Assembly: GCF_009795715.1 (NCBI RefSeq)
Contig: NZ_WTCR01000010.1
Coordinates: 1 to 64,000, forward strand
Length of the DNA: 64,000 nt
Source: Labilibaculum euxinicum
Lineage (GTDB): Bacteria > Bacteroidota > Bacteroidia > Bacteroidales > Marinifilaceae
Direction: 5' to 3'
Positions 15,684-24,357 of this stretch are shown piece after piece; the stretch's first letter is position 1, and the number at the start of each line of letters is the position of its first letter. Made by a program: the position numbers and the translations under genes. The notes under the pieces were generated by a model. It saw only the letters and a list, made by a program, of their open reading frames with translations. It was not told where the DNA came from and did no database searches.

Positions 15684-16904
15684 ATGAATACGAATATTAA
15701 ACTAGCCTGGCGAAATCTTTGGCGAAACAGAAGGAGAACCTTAATTACTGTAGCCTCTATCTTTTTCGGGGTTATGCTATCGGCCTATATGACCTCCATG
15801 CAAGAGGGTTCGTACACGAAAATGGTTGATATTGTGGTGAAATTTTACTCGGGATACATGCAGGTGCATCATGAGGATTATTGGGAAAACAAAAGCATTA
15901 ACAACTCCTTCGAATACAATCAGGAATTGGCAGACGAATTACTCGCCAACAAAGATGTTGAATTTGTTTTCCCACGTCTGGAATCATTTGGTCTGGCCTC
16001 ATCAAAAGAGTTAACCAAGGGGGCCATGATTTTTGGTATTGATCCCTTGGGCGAAAATCAGCTGACCAAAATTGCCGATAAGGTCAGGTCAGGAAAATAT
16101 CTGGAAGCAGAAGATGAGGGAGTATTGATGGGTGCTGGTTTGGCGAAATATTTACAGCTAGGTGTAAACGATACTTTGGTGATAATCAGTCAGGGATATC
16201 ACGGAGTGAGTGCCGCAGAAAAATTCCCGGTTCGAGGCATTATTAAACATGTATCGCCCGAGCTGAATAAAACCATTGTGTACATGAGTCTGGCGAAATG
16301 TCAGGAATTTTTTAGTGCTGAAAACCGCTTGACTTCGCTGGTAATTAATGTGGCCGACAATGATGTAATGAAACGTGCTTTTCATGATCTGAAAAAGAAA
16401 ATGAAAGCGCCCTACTCCATTATGAGTTGGGAAGAAATGCAGCCTGAAGTAGTACAACAAATTGAAAGTGATCGTGCCGGCGGTATCATCATGAAAGCCA
16501 TACTTTACATCGTTATTGCATTTGGAATATTGGGTACTATCATGATGATGATTATGGAAAGAAGACGCGAATTTGGTGTTATGGTTGCCATTGGCATGCG
16601 CAAAGGTAAATTGGCAAGTGTCATTTTTTTCGAGACTCTTTTTATTGGTCTGCTAGGTATACTCTCGGGTTTGCTGGTCAGCTATCCTTTGCTGCTCCTG
16701 CAAAGTGCCAACCCGATACCTCTTACCGGACAGGCAGCTCAACTAATGGAAGAGTTCGGTTTTGAGCCCTACATGTTTTTCTCCACCGCGTGGCAGGTAT
16801 TTAGTCAGCAGGCCATTAGTGTATCTGTTATTACTCTCATAATTGCCATTTACCCGGTAATTTCGATATTCCGGTTTAAAGTAATTAAAGCCTTAAAAGC
16901 TTAA
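15684..16904 (+). CDS. ABC transporter permease, FtsX/LolE type
   Basis: 406 residues. Typical MacB/LolC/E layout: N-terminal amphipathic NIKLAWRNLWRNRRRTLIT and TM1 (about 20-38), a periplasmic domain of about 230 residues, then three TM segments (about 270-292, 315-340, 375-398) with the coupling motif RRREFGVMVAIGMRKGK between the first two. It lies 25 bp after the LolA-like gene and 11 bp before a second, homologous permease, so a heterodimeric LolCE-like channel is likely. Confidence 0.88.
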   Translation: MNTNIKLAWRNLWRNRRRTLITVASIFFGVMLSAYMTSMQEGSYTKMVDIVVKFYSGYMQVHHEDYWENKSINNSFEYNQELADELLANKDVEFVFPRLESFGLASSKELTKGAMIFGIDPLGENQLTKIADKVRSGKYLEAEDEGVLMGAGLAKYLQLGVNDTLVIISQGYHGVSAAEKFPVRGIIKHVSPELNKTIVYMSLAKCQEFFSAENRLTSLVINVADNDVMKRAFHDLKKKMKAPYSIMSWEEMQPEVVQQIESDRAGGIIMKAILYIVIAFGILGTIMMMIMERRREFGVMVAIGMRKGKLASVIFFETLFIGLLGILSGLLVSYPLLLLQSANPIPLTGQAAQLMEEFGFEPYMFFSTAWQVFSQQAISVSVITLIIAIYPVISIFRFKVIKALKA

Positions 16905-16915
16905 AAGAAAAAGAT

Positions 16916-18133
16916 ATGATCAGATCAGTAGCATGGAGAAATATATGGCGCAGTCCGCTTCGTTCAGGAATTATTATTGCTGCAATAAGTGTTGGCATGT
17001 CGGCAGGTGTATTTACCACCACTTTTACCAAAGGGTGGATGAATCAGCGACTGGAAGCAGGGGTTGAAACCGAGGCTTCGCACATACGAATTCAACAACC
17101 AAAATTTGGAGAGAATTACGATTTGAAAGAGTCCATTCCGAACAGCGAATCGTTAGTGAATGAAATTTCCAAATTGGATCACATTAACGGAATCAGTCCA
17201 AGAATTGTGATTCAATCGATGCTTGCCTCGGCCGAAACAGGAACAGGTGTTAAAATCATTGGAATAAATCCGGAAAAGGAAAAAACCGTTACCAATTTGC
17301 ACTCTAAATTATCCGAAGGAAAATACTTCGAAGGGGTAAAGAGAAATCCGATTCTGATTGGAGCCAAACTAGCCAAAAAATTGAAGGTGAAAATGCGGTC
17401 GAAGGTGGTAATTACCGTTCAGGATGCATCGGGAAATATTACCGGTGGAGCTTTTAGAGTCTGCGGCATATTCGATATTACCAGCGGTATGTTCGAAGAA
17501 ACCAATGTGTTTGTGCGCAAAACCGACTTGGCCCGGCTCTTGGATCTTGAGAGTAGTGTGTCGCACGAAATACTGGTGCATTTGGATGATACGGAACTGA
17601 TCGATCAACAGAGCCTGCTGCTAAAGAACAAGCACAAAAATTTGTTGGTTCAGACCTGGAAAGAATCCATGCCCGAATTGGGTTATATCAATGAAATTGG
17701 GAATCTGTATACCTATATTTTTGTCATCATCATACTATTGGCTCTGGGATTTGGAATTGTAAACACCATGCTTATGGTAATTCTTGAACGCATAAAAGAA
17801 TTGGGAATGCTAATGGCAATAGGAATGAGTAAGGCCCGGATTTTTGGCATGCTGATGCTGGAAACCGTTCTGCTTACCTTTACAGGAGGCTTTACGGGCA
17901 TTCTTCTTGGCTTGGGGGCCACATACGCCACAATGGAAAAAGGAATTGATCTGTCGGATTATGCAGCCGGCCTCGAAGATATGGGGTACAGTTCACATAT
18001 ATATCCGGTGGTTGAATTGGAAACGCTGGTTACTATTGCCATACTGGTACTAATTACCGGAATTGCTGCCTCTGTTTATCCTGCACGAAAAGCTTTAAAA
18101 TACAATCCCGCTGAAGCGATAAGAACTGAGTAA
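16916..18133 (+). CDS. ABC transporter permease, FtsX/LolC type
   Basis: 405 residues, same four-TM FtsX architecture as its neighbour: TM1 after MIRSVAWRNIWRSPLRSG, a large periplasmic domain, then TM2 (YIFVIIILLALGFGIVNTML), the coupling helix ERIKELGMLMAIGMSKAR, TM3 and TM4. With the preceding permease it probably forms the membrane part of a lipoprotein or lipid extractor. Starts 11 bp after the previous gene and is followed by the ATPase after 33 bp. Confidence 0.88.
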   Translation: MIRSVAWRNIWRSPLRSGIIIAAISVGMSAGVFTTTFTKGWMNQRLEAGVETEASHIRIQQPKFGENYDLKESIPNSESLVNEISKLDHINGISPRIVIQSMLASAETGTGVKIIGINPEKEKTVTNLHSKLSEGKYFEGVKRNPILIGAKLAKKLKVKMRSKVVITVQDASGNITGGAFRVCGIFDITSGMFEETNVFVRKTDLARLLDLESSVSHEILVHLDDTELIDQQSLLLKNKHKNLLVQTWKESMPELGYINEIGNLYTYIFVIIILLALGFGIVNTMLMVILERIKELGMLMAIGMSKARIFGMLMLETVLLTFTGGFTGILLGLGATYATMEKGIDLSDYAAGLEDMGYSSHIYPVVELETLVTIAILVLITGIAASVYPARKALKYNPAEAIRTE

Positions 18134-18166
18134 CCGGGTTAATATCCACCTTAAAAGAACAAAAAA

Positions 18167-18871
18167 ATGAACATCATAGAAATTACAAACCTTCATAAAA
18201 TATACAACGAATCGGAAGTAAATGTGCATGCCGTAAACAACGTAAGTTTAAATTTTAAAGAGGGCGAATTTGCGGCCATTGTAGGACCTTCCGGCTCAGG
18301 GAAATCGACCTTGCTAAACATGCTGGGTGGTCTCGATGAACCTACCGATGGTAAAATACTGATCGACAATACCGATTTAAGTGAGTTAAAATCTTCTGAT
18401 TTGATTCAATTCAGGATGCAGAACATTGGTTTTGTTTTTCAATCGTACAACCTGATTCCGGTTTTAACGGCTAAGGAGAATGTGGAATTCATAATGCATT
18501 TGCAAAATCGACCAAAGAAAGAATGCGAAAAAAGAACCATGGAATTATTAGATGCCGTAGGACTAAAGGGTCGCGAAAACAGTCGCCCGAGTAAGCTTTC
18601 CGGCGGACAGCAGCAACGTGTGGCTGTGGCAAGAGCTTTGGCATCGAAACCCAAATTTGTTTTGGCTGATGAACCAACTGCAAACCTGGATTCAAAATCG
18701 ACCGAGAATCTATTGGAGATCATGGAAGACCTGAACAAAAAGGAGAACATCACCTTTATTTTTTCAACTCACGACCAAAGAGTTGTGAACAAGGCTCACC
18801 GGGTAATCACCCTTGAGGATGGAAAAATTATTAGTGACGAACGCAAAAAAGGAACAGGCTCTGATTCATAA
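18167..18871 (+). CDS. ABC transporter ATP-binding protein, LolD/MacB type
   Basis: 234 residues. Walker A GPSGSGKS (40-47), Q-loop VFQSYNL, signature [15 protein letters not shown] (144-158), Walker B FVLADEP (164-170) and H-loop STHD are all present, so the ATPase should be active. The sequence groups with LolD/MacB mechanotransmission ATPases. It energises the two upstream permeases; the next gene starts 17 bp later. Confidence 0.9.
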   Translation: MNIIEITNLHKIYNESEVNVHAVNNVSLNFKEGEFAAIVGPSGSGKSTLLNMLGGLDEPTDGKILIDNTDLSELKSSDLIQFRMQNIGFVFQSYNLIPVLTAKENVEFIMHLQNRPKKECEKRTMELLDAVGLKGRENSRPSKLSGGQQQRVAVARALASKPKFVLADEPTANLDSKSTENLLEIMEDLNKKENITFIFSTHDQRVVNKAHRVITLEDGKIISDERKKGTGSDS

Positions 18872-18888
18872 AAACACCACCCTTTGAA

Positions 18889-20052
18889 ATGAAAAAAACT
18901 GTCCTTATCCTACTTCTTTTTCTTCCTATTCTTTCCTATTCGCAGGAACGGAAGTGGAATCTAGATGGATATGTGAAAGATCTGTACATGTTTTATCACC
19001 CGGAACAGCCTCCTATTGGGCCTGAGTTGCCAAATTATCATTTGAACACCATTCACAACCGGTTAAATTTCAATTGGTACGCTAACGAGAAGATTAGCTT
19101 TTCAATGGGAATGCGAAATCGCTTGATCATGGGAAATATGGTAAGTGAAATTCCCAATTACCGGGCTACTGCAGATGTTGACAATGGATACATGGATTTA
19201 TCGTGGATAAGTGCTTATTCGGACAAATGGTTTTTGCATTCGATAGTAGACAGGGCTTATTTGGATTGCACCAAAGGCGATTGGCAGTTTCGTATTGGGC
19301 GTCAGAGAATCAATTGGGGAATCAGCAAGGTTTGGAATCCCAATGATGTTTTCAACAGCTTCTCTTATTTCGATTTTGACTATGAAGAACGTCCGGGCAG
19401 CGATGCCGTCAATATCAGACATTATACGGGCGTTACTTCTTCGATGGAACTGGTGTTTAAAATGGCAGACCATTCCAGTGAAATGGCCTTAGCCGCCATG
19501 TACCGATTCTCGAAATGGAATTACGATTTTCAATTGTTATCCGGTTGGGTTGGCGATGACTATATGGCAGGCGGCGGATGGTCAGGCGATATAATGGGTG
19601 GCGGTTTCAGAGGTGAAATATCTTACTTTCGCCCGCGTTCAACCAATAATAACTCCAAAGAAGCAACGGTTGCCTCATTATCCTACGATTATACCCTTAA
19701 AAATAGCCTTAGCCTATCAATTGAAGGTTTATTCAACAGCAACGGAAGCACAAAAAATGCGGTCGGTTCAAATGTTCTTTTTGATCAAAACTTGTCAGCG
19801 AAAATGCTTTCCCGGGCTAAATATTCGGTATTTGGACAACTGGCTTATCCAATTACTCCCTTATTCAATGCCAGCTTTTCAACAATTTTTAACCCTTCGG
19901 ATCATTCCTGTTACCTCAATCCTTCGTTTAGCTACTCTCTTAGCGAAAACATTGAACTAATGCTGACCACTCAATTGTTTTTTGGTAAGAATGGCAGTGA
20001 ATTTGGAGACATTGGTCAAGTATCTTTTGGAAGATTACGATGGAGTTTTTAA
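18889..20052 (+). CDS. Outer-membrane beta-barrel protein of the Lol-like operon
   Basis: 387 residues. Signal peptide MKKTVLILLLFLPILSYSQ, then alternating strands with aromatic-rich segments (RLNFNWYANEKISFSMGMRN, FRIGRQRINWGISKVWNPND) and a C-terminal aromatic strand ending RLRWSF, all signs of a barrel. The GRQRINWG segment resembles DUF1302/porin-like proteins found with LolA-like carriers in other phyla; this is inference. As the last gene of a tight five-gene operon it is the likely outer-membrane acceptor or exit point. Confidence 0.72.
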   Translation: MKKTVLILLLFLPILSYSQERKWNLDGYVKDLYMFYHPEQPPIGPELPNYHLNTIHNRLNFNWYANEKISFSMGMRNRLIMGNMVSEIPNYRATADVDNGYMDLSWISAYSDKWFLHSIVDRAYLDCTKGDWQFRIGRQRINWGISKVWNPNDVFNSFSYFDFDYEERPGSDAVNIRHYTGVTSSMELVFKMADHSSEMALAAMYRFSKWNYDFQLLSGWVGDDYMAGGGWSGDIMGGGFRGEISYFRPRSTNNNSKEATVASLSYDYTLKNSLSLSIEGLFNSNGSTKNAVGSNVLFDQNLSAKMLSRAKYSVFGQLAYPITPLFNASFSTIFNPSDHSCYLNPSFSYSLSENIELMLTTQLFFGKNGSEFGDIGQVSFGRLRWSF

Positions 20053-20061
20053 TGGGATTTG

Positions 20062-20577
20062 TTATTTCCAATCCTTCCATTCCGATTTCAGTACCGACAT
20101 TACCAATTTGTCATGGTATTCTCCATTTCGAAGTGCAGCTTCCCTGTAACGACCTTCCAAAATAAAACCTGCCCGCTCATAAGCTTTTACTCCCCCAACA
20201 TTAGGAACCGATACGCTTAACATGATGCGGTTCAATCCCAATTCTTCAAAGCCCATTTTCACAATCATTTGGGTGACTTGGGTACCAATTCCCTTTCCCC
20301 AATAATCCTTATCGCCTATGAAAATGAAATATTCTCCGGATTTATTAATCGTTGAAATGCCGCTGATGCCTGCGTAACCAACAAAAACACCATCCACAAA
20401 AATTCCGTGATTGCTGTTCCTTTTATCACTAATGGCCTGTGCATACCAATCTTCAATCTGTTGGTCGGTTTTCATTCCCTGAAATATTGACAAGGAGTAA
20501 ATGATTGCTTCCTCATCTTTAATCCATTTGTAGAATGACGGAAGGTTTTCGGGGGTAAGTGGTTTTAGTGTGATCAT
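20062..20577 (-). CDS. GNAT acetyltransferase, RimJ/RimL-like
   Basis: 171 residues, the full GNAT length. The acetyl-CoA loop is seen as DKDYWGKGIGTQVTQM (Q/RxxGxG/A pattern), followed by ELGLNRIMLSVSVPNVGGVK and the C-terminal YERAGFILEGRYREAA. Such enzymes acetylate protein N-termini, amino sugars or small amines; the substrate is not predictable. Its stop lies 9 bp from the stop of the convergent barrel gene. Confidence 0.8.
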   Translation of the reverse strand: MITLKPLTPENLPSFYKWIKDEEAIIYSLSIFQGMKTDQQIEDWYAQAISDKRNSNHGIFVDGVFVGYAGISGISTINKSGEYFIFIGDKDYWGKGIGTQVTQMIVKMGFEELGLNRIMLSVSVPNVGGVKAYERAGFILEGRYREAALRNGEYHDKLVMSVLKSEWKDWK

Positions 20578-20620
20578 TCTTTAGATTTAAATGTATTGTA
20601 AAAGGTAGAGTCAAGATATA

Positions 20621-20659
20621 AAAAAACTCCCTTTCGGTTGAAACAAAAAGGGAGCTTTT
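20621..20659 (-). terminator. Terminator of the DUF5362-like gene
   Basis: CTCCCTTT (20627-20634) pairs with AAAGGGAG (20647-20654). Six A on the left give a U-run for the minus-strand gene ending at 20680, and TTTT on the right lets it work in both directions. Confidence 0.75.
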
Positions 20660-20679
20660 ACAGGTATTGATATCTTTTT

Positions 20680-21129
20680 TTAGAAGCCCTGACTTGCAGC
20701 AACAATAATTGCAACAATCATTCCGATTGGGTATAAGGCAAGCATCACAATTGTGAAAATTCCCATAAACTTGTAGTGCGATTTCATGTACTTCATCGAC
20801 TCGGTAAGGCTTTGCGTGCTCTTACCTGCAAGTGCAAGCTTTGCTTTATTTGCAAATTGCAGCAGATAATAGATTGGAAAGAAGTACACTCCCGCCAGTA
20901 CCAAATATAAAACCCCGATTCCTCCAATAGGAAATGGCAGTATACTTGCCATTGATCCGGCCAAGGCAAATACTACAAATGATCCCAACACCATAAATCC
21001 CATAAAAATAAAGCCAACAATGGCTAAAAACTTGGCCCATTTTGCGGTTTCACGTAAATATACTTCTGCCTGAGTTTCCAACAACAACTCATTTTTAATT
21101 TCAGTTCCTTGTGTTTCTAAATTCTCCAT
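20680..21129 (-). CDS. DUF5362-like small membrane protein
   Basis: 149 residues with three clear membrane segments: WAKFLAIVGFIFMGFMVLGS (about 31-50, continuing into a long hydrophobic stretch), IGGIGVLYLVLAGVYFFPIY (about 68-87) and FMGIFTIVMLALYPIGMIVA (about 121-140). Between the second and third is a short amphipathic segment (LLQFANKAKLALAGKSTQSL) seen in DUF5362 proteins. Function unknown; common in Bacteroidota. Monocistronic. Confidence 0.72.
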   Translation of the reverse strand: MENLETQGTEIKNELLLETQAEVYLRETAKWAKFLAIVGFIFMGFMVLGSFVVFALAGSMASILPFPIGGIGVLYLVLAGVYFFPIYYLLQFANKAKLALAGKSTQSLTESMKYMKSHYKFMGIFTIVMLALYPIGMIVAIIVAASQGF

Positions 21130-21286
21130 GAATCAATAATTAGTTTTATGATTTTTATAAAGAGCGCTAAGTTATTATTTATTTAAAAATCTAAAAATTA
21201 AAATTCAAACTTTACACGTTCATACTGTTTACCGCAGAATTTTGGCAAAATATAATTATTTCCTTTTTCATTCCTTAATTAAAGCA

Positions 21287-22642
21287 CTACCACCTCACGG
21301 TAAAAACAGTCTCTCCCACTTTCGAACGGCAAAGAAGACTGCCGCCATGGGCACGCATAATCTGACGGGAATAACTCAAGCCAATGCCCGATCCGTTCTC
21401 TTTTGTGGTGAAAAAAGGAATGAAAATTTCATCTGCAATTTCCTCCGAAATACCATGACCGTTATCTGATACTCTTATCTCAGTGATTTCGCCCTTTTGA
21501 ATGGAAGTTACAGCAATAGCTGCATTGGAATCTGCTCCGGAAGGCTGTCCGTTGAAAGCTTCTGCCGCATTTTTCACCAGATTAATAATTACCTGAACCA
21601 TCATTTGTTCATCAGCCGTAAACCGAAAATTTTTAACGGGTGGTGTCAACTTTAAATTTCCGGAAAAACTCTCTTTTATGGGCGACAACAGAATATTCAA
21701 ACGCTCGAAAAAAGAATGAGTATCGATGATAGCTAATTTAGGTTCCGGTGCCTTGGACAACACCCGATACGATTGTACAAAACGAATCAATGCTTCGCTC
21801 ATCTCGGTAATCACGCCCAAACCGTTAATCGTTTTTTCTACATGAATATCTTCAGACACATCCGTTATGGCGCCCAATTTCTGCTCCCATATTCTTTTCA
21901 GGGACTGTGAAATTGAAGTAACCGGAGCCAATGAATTCATTATTTCGTGACTCAGTACTCTAATCAGTTTTACCCAGGCATCAATTTCCTTGCGTTCCAA
22001 TTCTCCCCGGATATCCTGTAAAGTTATCAGCTTCACTTCTTCATTCTCCAGACGAATTACCGAACATCTCGAAATCACCTGTATCCGTTCCTTTTTTAAA
22101 ATGAGATCCAATACTTTTTTCTGGCGGTTTTTTAGTTCTGTAAGACCTGATGTAAATTTTGAATCGACCTGATCGAGTTGCTTAATATGTGTGAAAGTCT
22201 TTAAGCTGAGTAGTTCCAAGGCCGCCGAATTCACATCAGTAACGTAACCATCTTCGGCAAGTACCACAACTCCGGTTGCAATATTTTGAAGAATTTCTCC
22301 GAAATATTTCTCCTTAATTTTACTTTTCACCTGCACTTGCTGCAAAATACCGTTCAGCTCGTTCAAACTTTGATGCAGTTCGTTAATAATGGCATTGCCT
22401 GTTTTAATGGGGAAACGCAAAGTGGTATCTTCATTTTTAATGGACTGAACAAAGTAGTTCATCTCCTTGTGCGTTTTGTTCAAAAAACGCACAAATTGAA
22501 ATACCAAAACAATTTCGGCGCAGAAAATTGGGAACGCGAAATAATAGGATGCCTGCGAAAGAAAACAGCCAATCAGCACTGCGAAAAAAATCACAAAACC
22601 AAGCCGTACGAATAAAGCTGAATTGTAGTGTCTATAAGCCAT
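21287..22642 (-). CDS. Sensor histidine kinase, NtrB-like
   Basis: 451 residues. Two N-terminal TM segments (about 9-29 and 32-53) with almost no periplasmic loop, a HAMP-like linker, a PAS-like domain (about 110-210), a HisKA helix with His232 (RVLSHEIMNSLAPV), and a HATPase domain with the N box (INLVKNAAEAF), G1 (DNGHGISEE) and G2 (GSGIGLSYSRQ). The lack of a periplasmic sensor suggests sensing of membrane or cytoplasmic signals. It overlaps the upstream response-regulator gene by 11 bp, so the two are co-translated. Confidence 0.9.
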   Translation of the reverse strand: MAYRHYNSALFVRLGFVIFFAVLIGCFLSQASYYFAFPIFCAEIVLVFQFVRFLNKTHKEMNYFVQSIKNEDTTLRFPIKTGNAIINELHQSLNELNGILQQVQVKSKIKEKYFGEILQNIATGVVVLAEDGYVTDVNSAALELLSLKTFTHIKQLDQVDSKFTSGLTELKNRQKKVLDLILKKERIQVISRCSVIRLENEEVKLITLQDIRGELERKEIDAWVKLIRVLSHEIMNSLAPVTSISQSLKRIWEQKLGAITDVSEDIHVEKTINGLGVITEMSEALIRFVQSYRVLSKAPEPKLAIIDTHSFFERLNILLSPIKESFSGNLKLTPPVKNFRFTADEQMMVQVIINLVKNAAEAFNGQPSGADSNAAIAVTSIQKGEITEIRVSDNGHGISEEIADEIFIPFFTTKENGSGIGLSYSRQIMRAHGGSLLCRSKVGETVFTVRW

Positions 22643-23996
22643 ACTTCTTAATTTTATTGTACAAAGTTTGTCGTGTTACTCCTAATTGCGCCGATACAGC
22701 AGAAAGATTCCCCATTTGCTTTTCGATTGCTCCCAAAATCAACTGCTTCTCCATATCTTCCAATGTGCCGCCAAAGGCTTCAGCAGCCGAGAATTCATCC
22801 ATTTTAAAAACAAAATCTTTTGCACTAATTAAGTGTGTATCGCTAAGGATTACAGCTTTTTCTATAGCATGCTGCAATTCACGAACATTACCGGGCCAAC
22901 GGTAAGTTTGTAATTTCGCGATGGCTTCCGGTGCAATAACAAGTCCGTTCTTATTGTATTTTTCAGCGTAAAGCTTCACAAAAAACTGCACCAATTCGGG
23001 AATGTCAGCAATACGGTCGCGCAAGGACGGCAATTCAATTTGTATGGTGTTGATCCGGTAAAGCAAATCTTCCCGAAAACGTCCTTCTCCAATCATTTTA
23101 ACCAGATTACAGTTGGTCGCACAAACCAATCGTACATCAATATCAACAGGCAAATTTTCGCCCAGTCGGGTTAGTGTCCTGTTCTGCAGTACCGATAGCA
23201 GCTTCGCCTGCATTGGCATGGATAAATTTCCAATTTCGTCGAGAAAGAGTGTGCCTTCGTTGGCCGCTTCAATTTTCCCCATTCTATCCATTCCGGCATC
23301 GGTAAATGCTCCTTTTTTGTGCCCGAACAATTCACTCTCAAACAAATTTTCGGCTATGGATCCCATATCAACGGTAACCATCACATTCTGGCTTCGGTTC
23401 GACAGCCGATGAATCTCTTTGGCAACCAATTCCTTTCCGGTTCCATTTTCTCCCGTAATCAGAATATTCGCATTGGTCATGGCCACTTTTCGAACCACAT
23501 CCATCACTTTCTCCCAAGCCGGCGAACTTCCAATAATGTGATTCTTATTTTTGTTGATTTCAGCAATCAATTCATTTTCCTTTAAGCGAAGATTCTTTAC
23601 CTCTTTTCTGGAATGGCTTAATTTCCAGGCCATCTCGATAGTCGTCAGCATCTTCTCATTCTCCCAAGGTTTCAGAACAAAATCGACAGCTCCCGAACGC
23701 ACTGCTTTCACAGCCAACTCTACATCTCCATAGGCAGTAATCATGACAACACTCAATCCCGAATTGTATTCTAAAATCTGATTCAACCAATAAATTCCTT
23801 CGTTTCCGGTATTAATTCCTGCTTTAAAATTCATATCCAAAAGCACAACATCGTAGCTGTCACTTTTCAATTCTGAAAGCAAGGCGTTTGGACTCGACAA
23901 ACATTTTACTTTTTTACAGCTTCCTGTCAGTAACAAATCCAAAGCGCTTAAAATGCTTTTATTGTCATCAACAATTAAAATTTTGGCTTCTTTCAT
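22632..23996 (-). CDS. Sigma-54-dependent response regulator, NtrC family
   Basis: 454 residues. Receiver domain (about 1-120, phospho-acceptor Asp54 in VVLLDMNFKAG, Lys109). AAA+ domain with Walker A GENGTGKE (182-189), the sigma-54 contact loop GAFTDA (229-234), Walker B LFLDE (250-254) and arginine fingers. C-terminal Fis-type HTH (MGNLSAVSAQLGVTRQTLYN). It activates sigma-54 promoters when phosphorylated by the overlapping kinase. The divergent 16-kb ABC cluster is the obvious target; a palindrome and a -24-like element lie between. Confidence 0.93.
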   Translation of the reverse strand: MKEAKILIVDDNKSILSALDLLLTGSCKKVKCLSSPNALLSELKSDSYDVVLLDMNFKAGINTGNEGIYWLNQILEYNSGLSVVMITAYGDVELAVKAVRSGAVDFVLKPWENEKMLTTIEMAWKLSHSRKEVKNLRLKENELIAEINKNKNHIIGSSPAWEKVMDVVRKVAMTNANILITGENGTGKELVAKEIHRLSNRSQNVMVTVDMGSIAENLFESELFGHKKGAFTDAGMDRMGKIEAANEGTLFLDEIGNLSMPMQAKLLSVLQNRTLTRLGENLPVDIDVRLVCATNCNLVKMIGEGRFREDLLYRINTIQIELPSLRDRIADIPELVQFFVKLYAEKYNKNGLVIAPEAIAKLQTYRWPGNVRELQHAIEKAVILSDTHLISAKDFVFKMDEFSAAEAFGGTLEDMEKQLILGAIEKQMGNLSAVSAQLGVTRQTLYNKIKKYGL

Positions 23997-24092
23997 TTTT
24001 AGTAAAGATATGAGATGTGAGAATTGAGATTTTAGATCCTCAATGGTACATTATCTAATTTTTATCTAAAGTAAAAAGCTTTTCAAAAAATT

Positions 24093-24107
24093 AGACAACG
24101 ATTGTCT
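24093..24107. promoter_or_regulatory. Candidate NtrC-type enhancer site
   Basis: AGACAA-CGA-TTGTCT is a perfect inverted repeat 65 bp upstream of the -24-like element, in the range used by bacterial enhancer-binding proteins. Assignment to the adjacent regulator is inference. Confidence 0.4.
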
Positions 24108-24172
24108 ATTTTTTTTACACTCCCATTTTACAACCACAACACAACCATCTGTTAATATGGAACTTACAAGCC

Positions 24173-24187
24173 TTGGCACAGGATTGG
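24173..24187 (+). promoter_or_regulatory. Candidate sigma-54 promoter of the ABC array
   Basis: TTGGCAC matches the -24 half of TTGGCACN5TTGCW perfectly. The -12 half reads TTGG instead of TTGC and is one base too close, so only half the element is convincing. It sits 180 bp before the membrane-fusion gene. Confidence 0.35.
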
Positions 24188-24357
24188 ATAAGCATTGGGT
24201 GAATGAATTGGAATAAACATGTATTTGAAATTGTTCAATCGAATTTATTCTTGATGATGCAGAAAAGAATAATCCACAGAGCACACTGAGAAGTGCACAG
24301 AGAAAAAATACAAACAAGGAATCAAATATTCCGCGATAAAACAAAAAGAGCTTACAT

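Larger units (their letters stand above)
23997..24357. promoter_or_regulatory. Divergent control region of the regulator pair and the ABC array
   Basis: 361 bp without a gene. It contains a 15-bp inverted repeat AGACAACGATTGTCT at 24093-24107 and a TTGGCAC element at 24173-24179 (separate entries). The rest is AT-rich with a G/A-rich leader before the fusion-protein gene. Confidence 0.5.

Noticed and set aside
24173-24187. A fully convincing sigma-54 promoter
   Set aside because: The -24 half is perfect but the -12 half is TTGG, not TTGC, and the spacing is one base short. It is kept only as a candidate.
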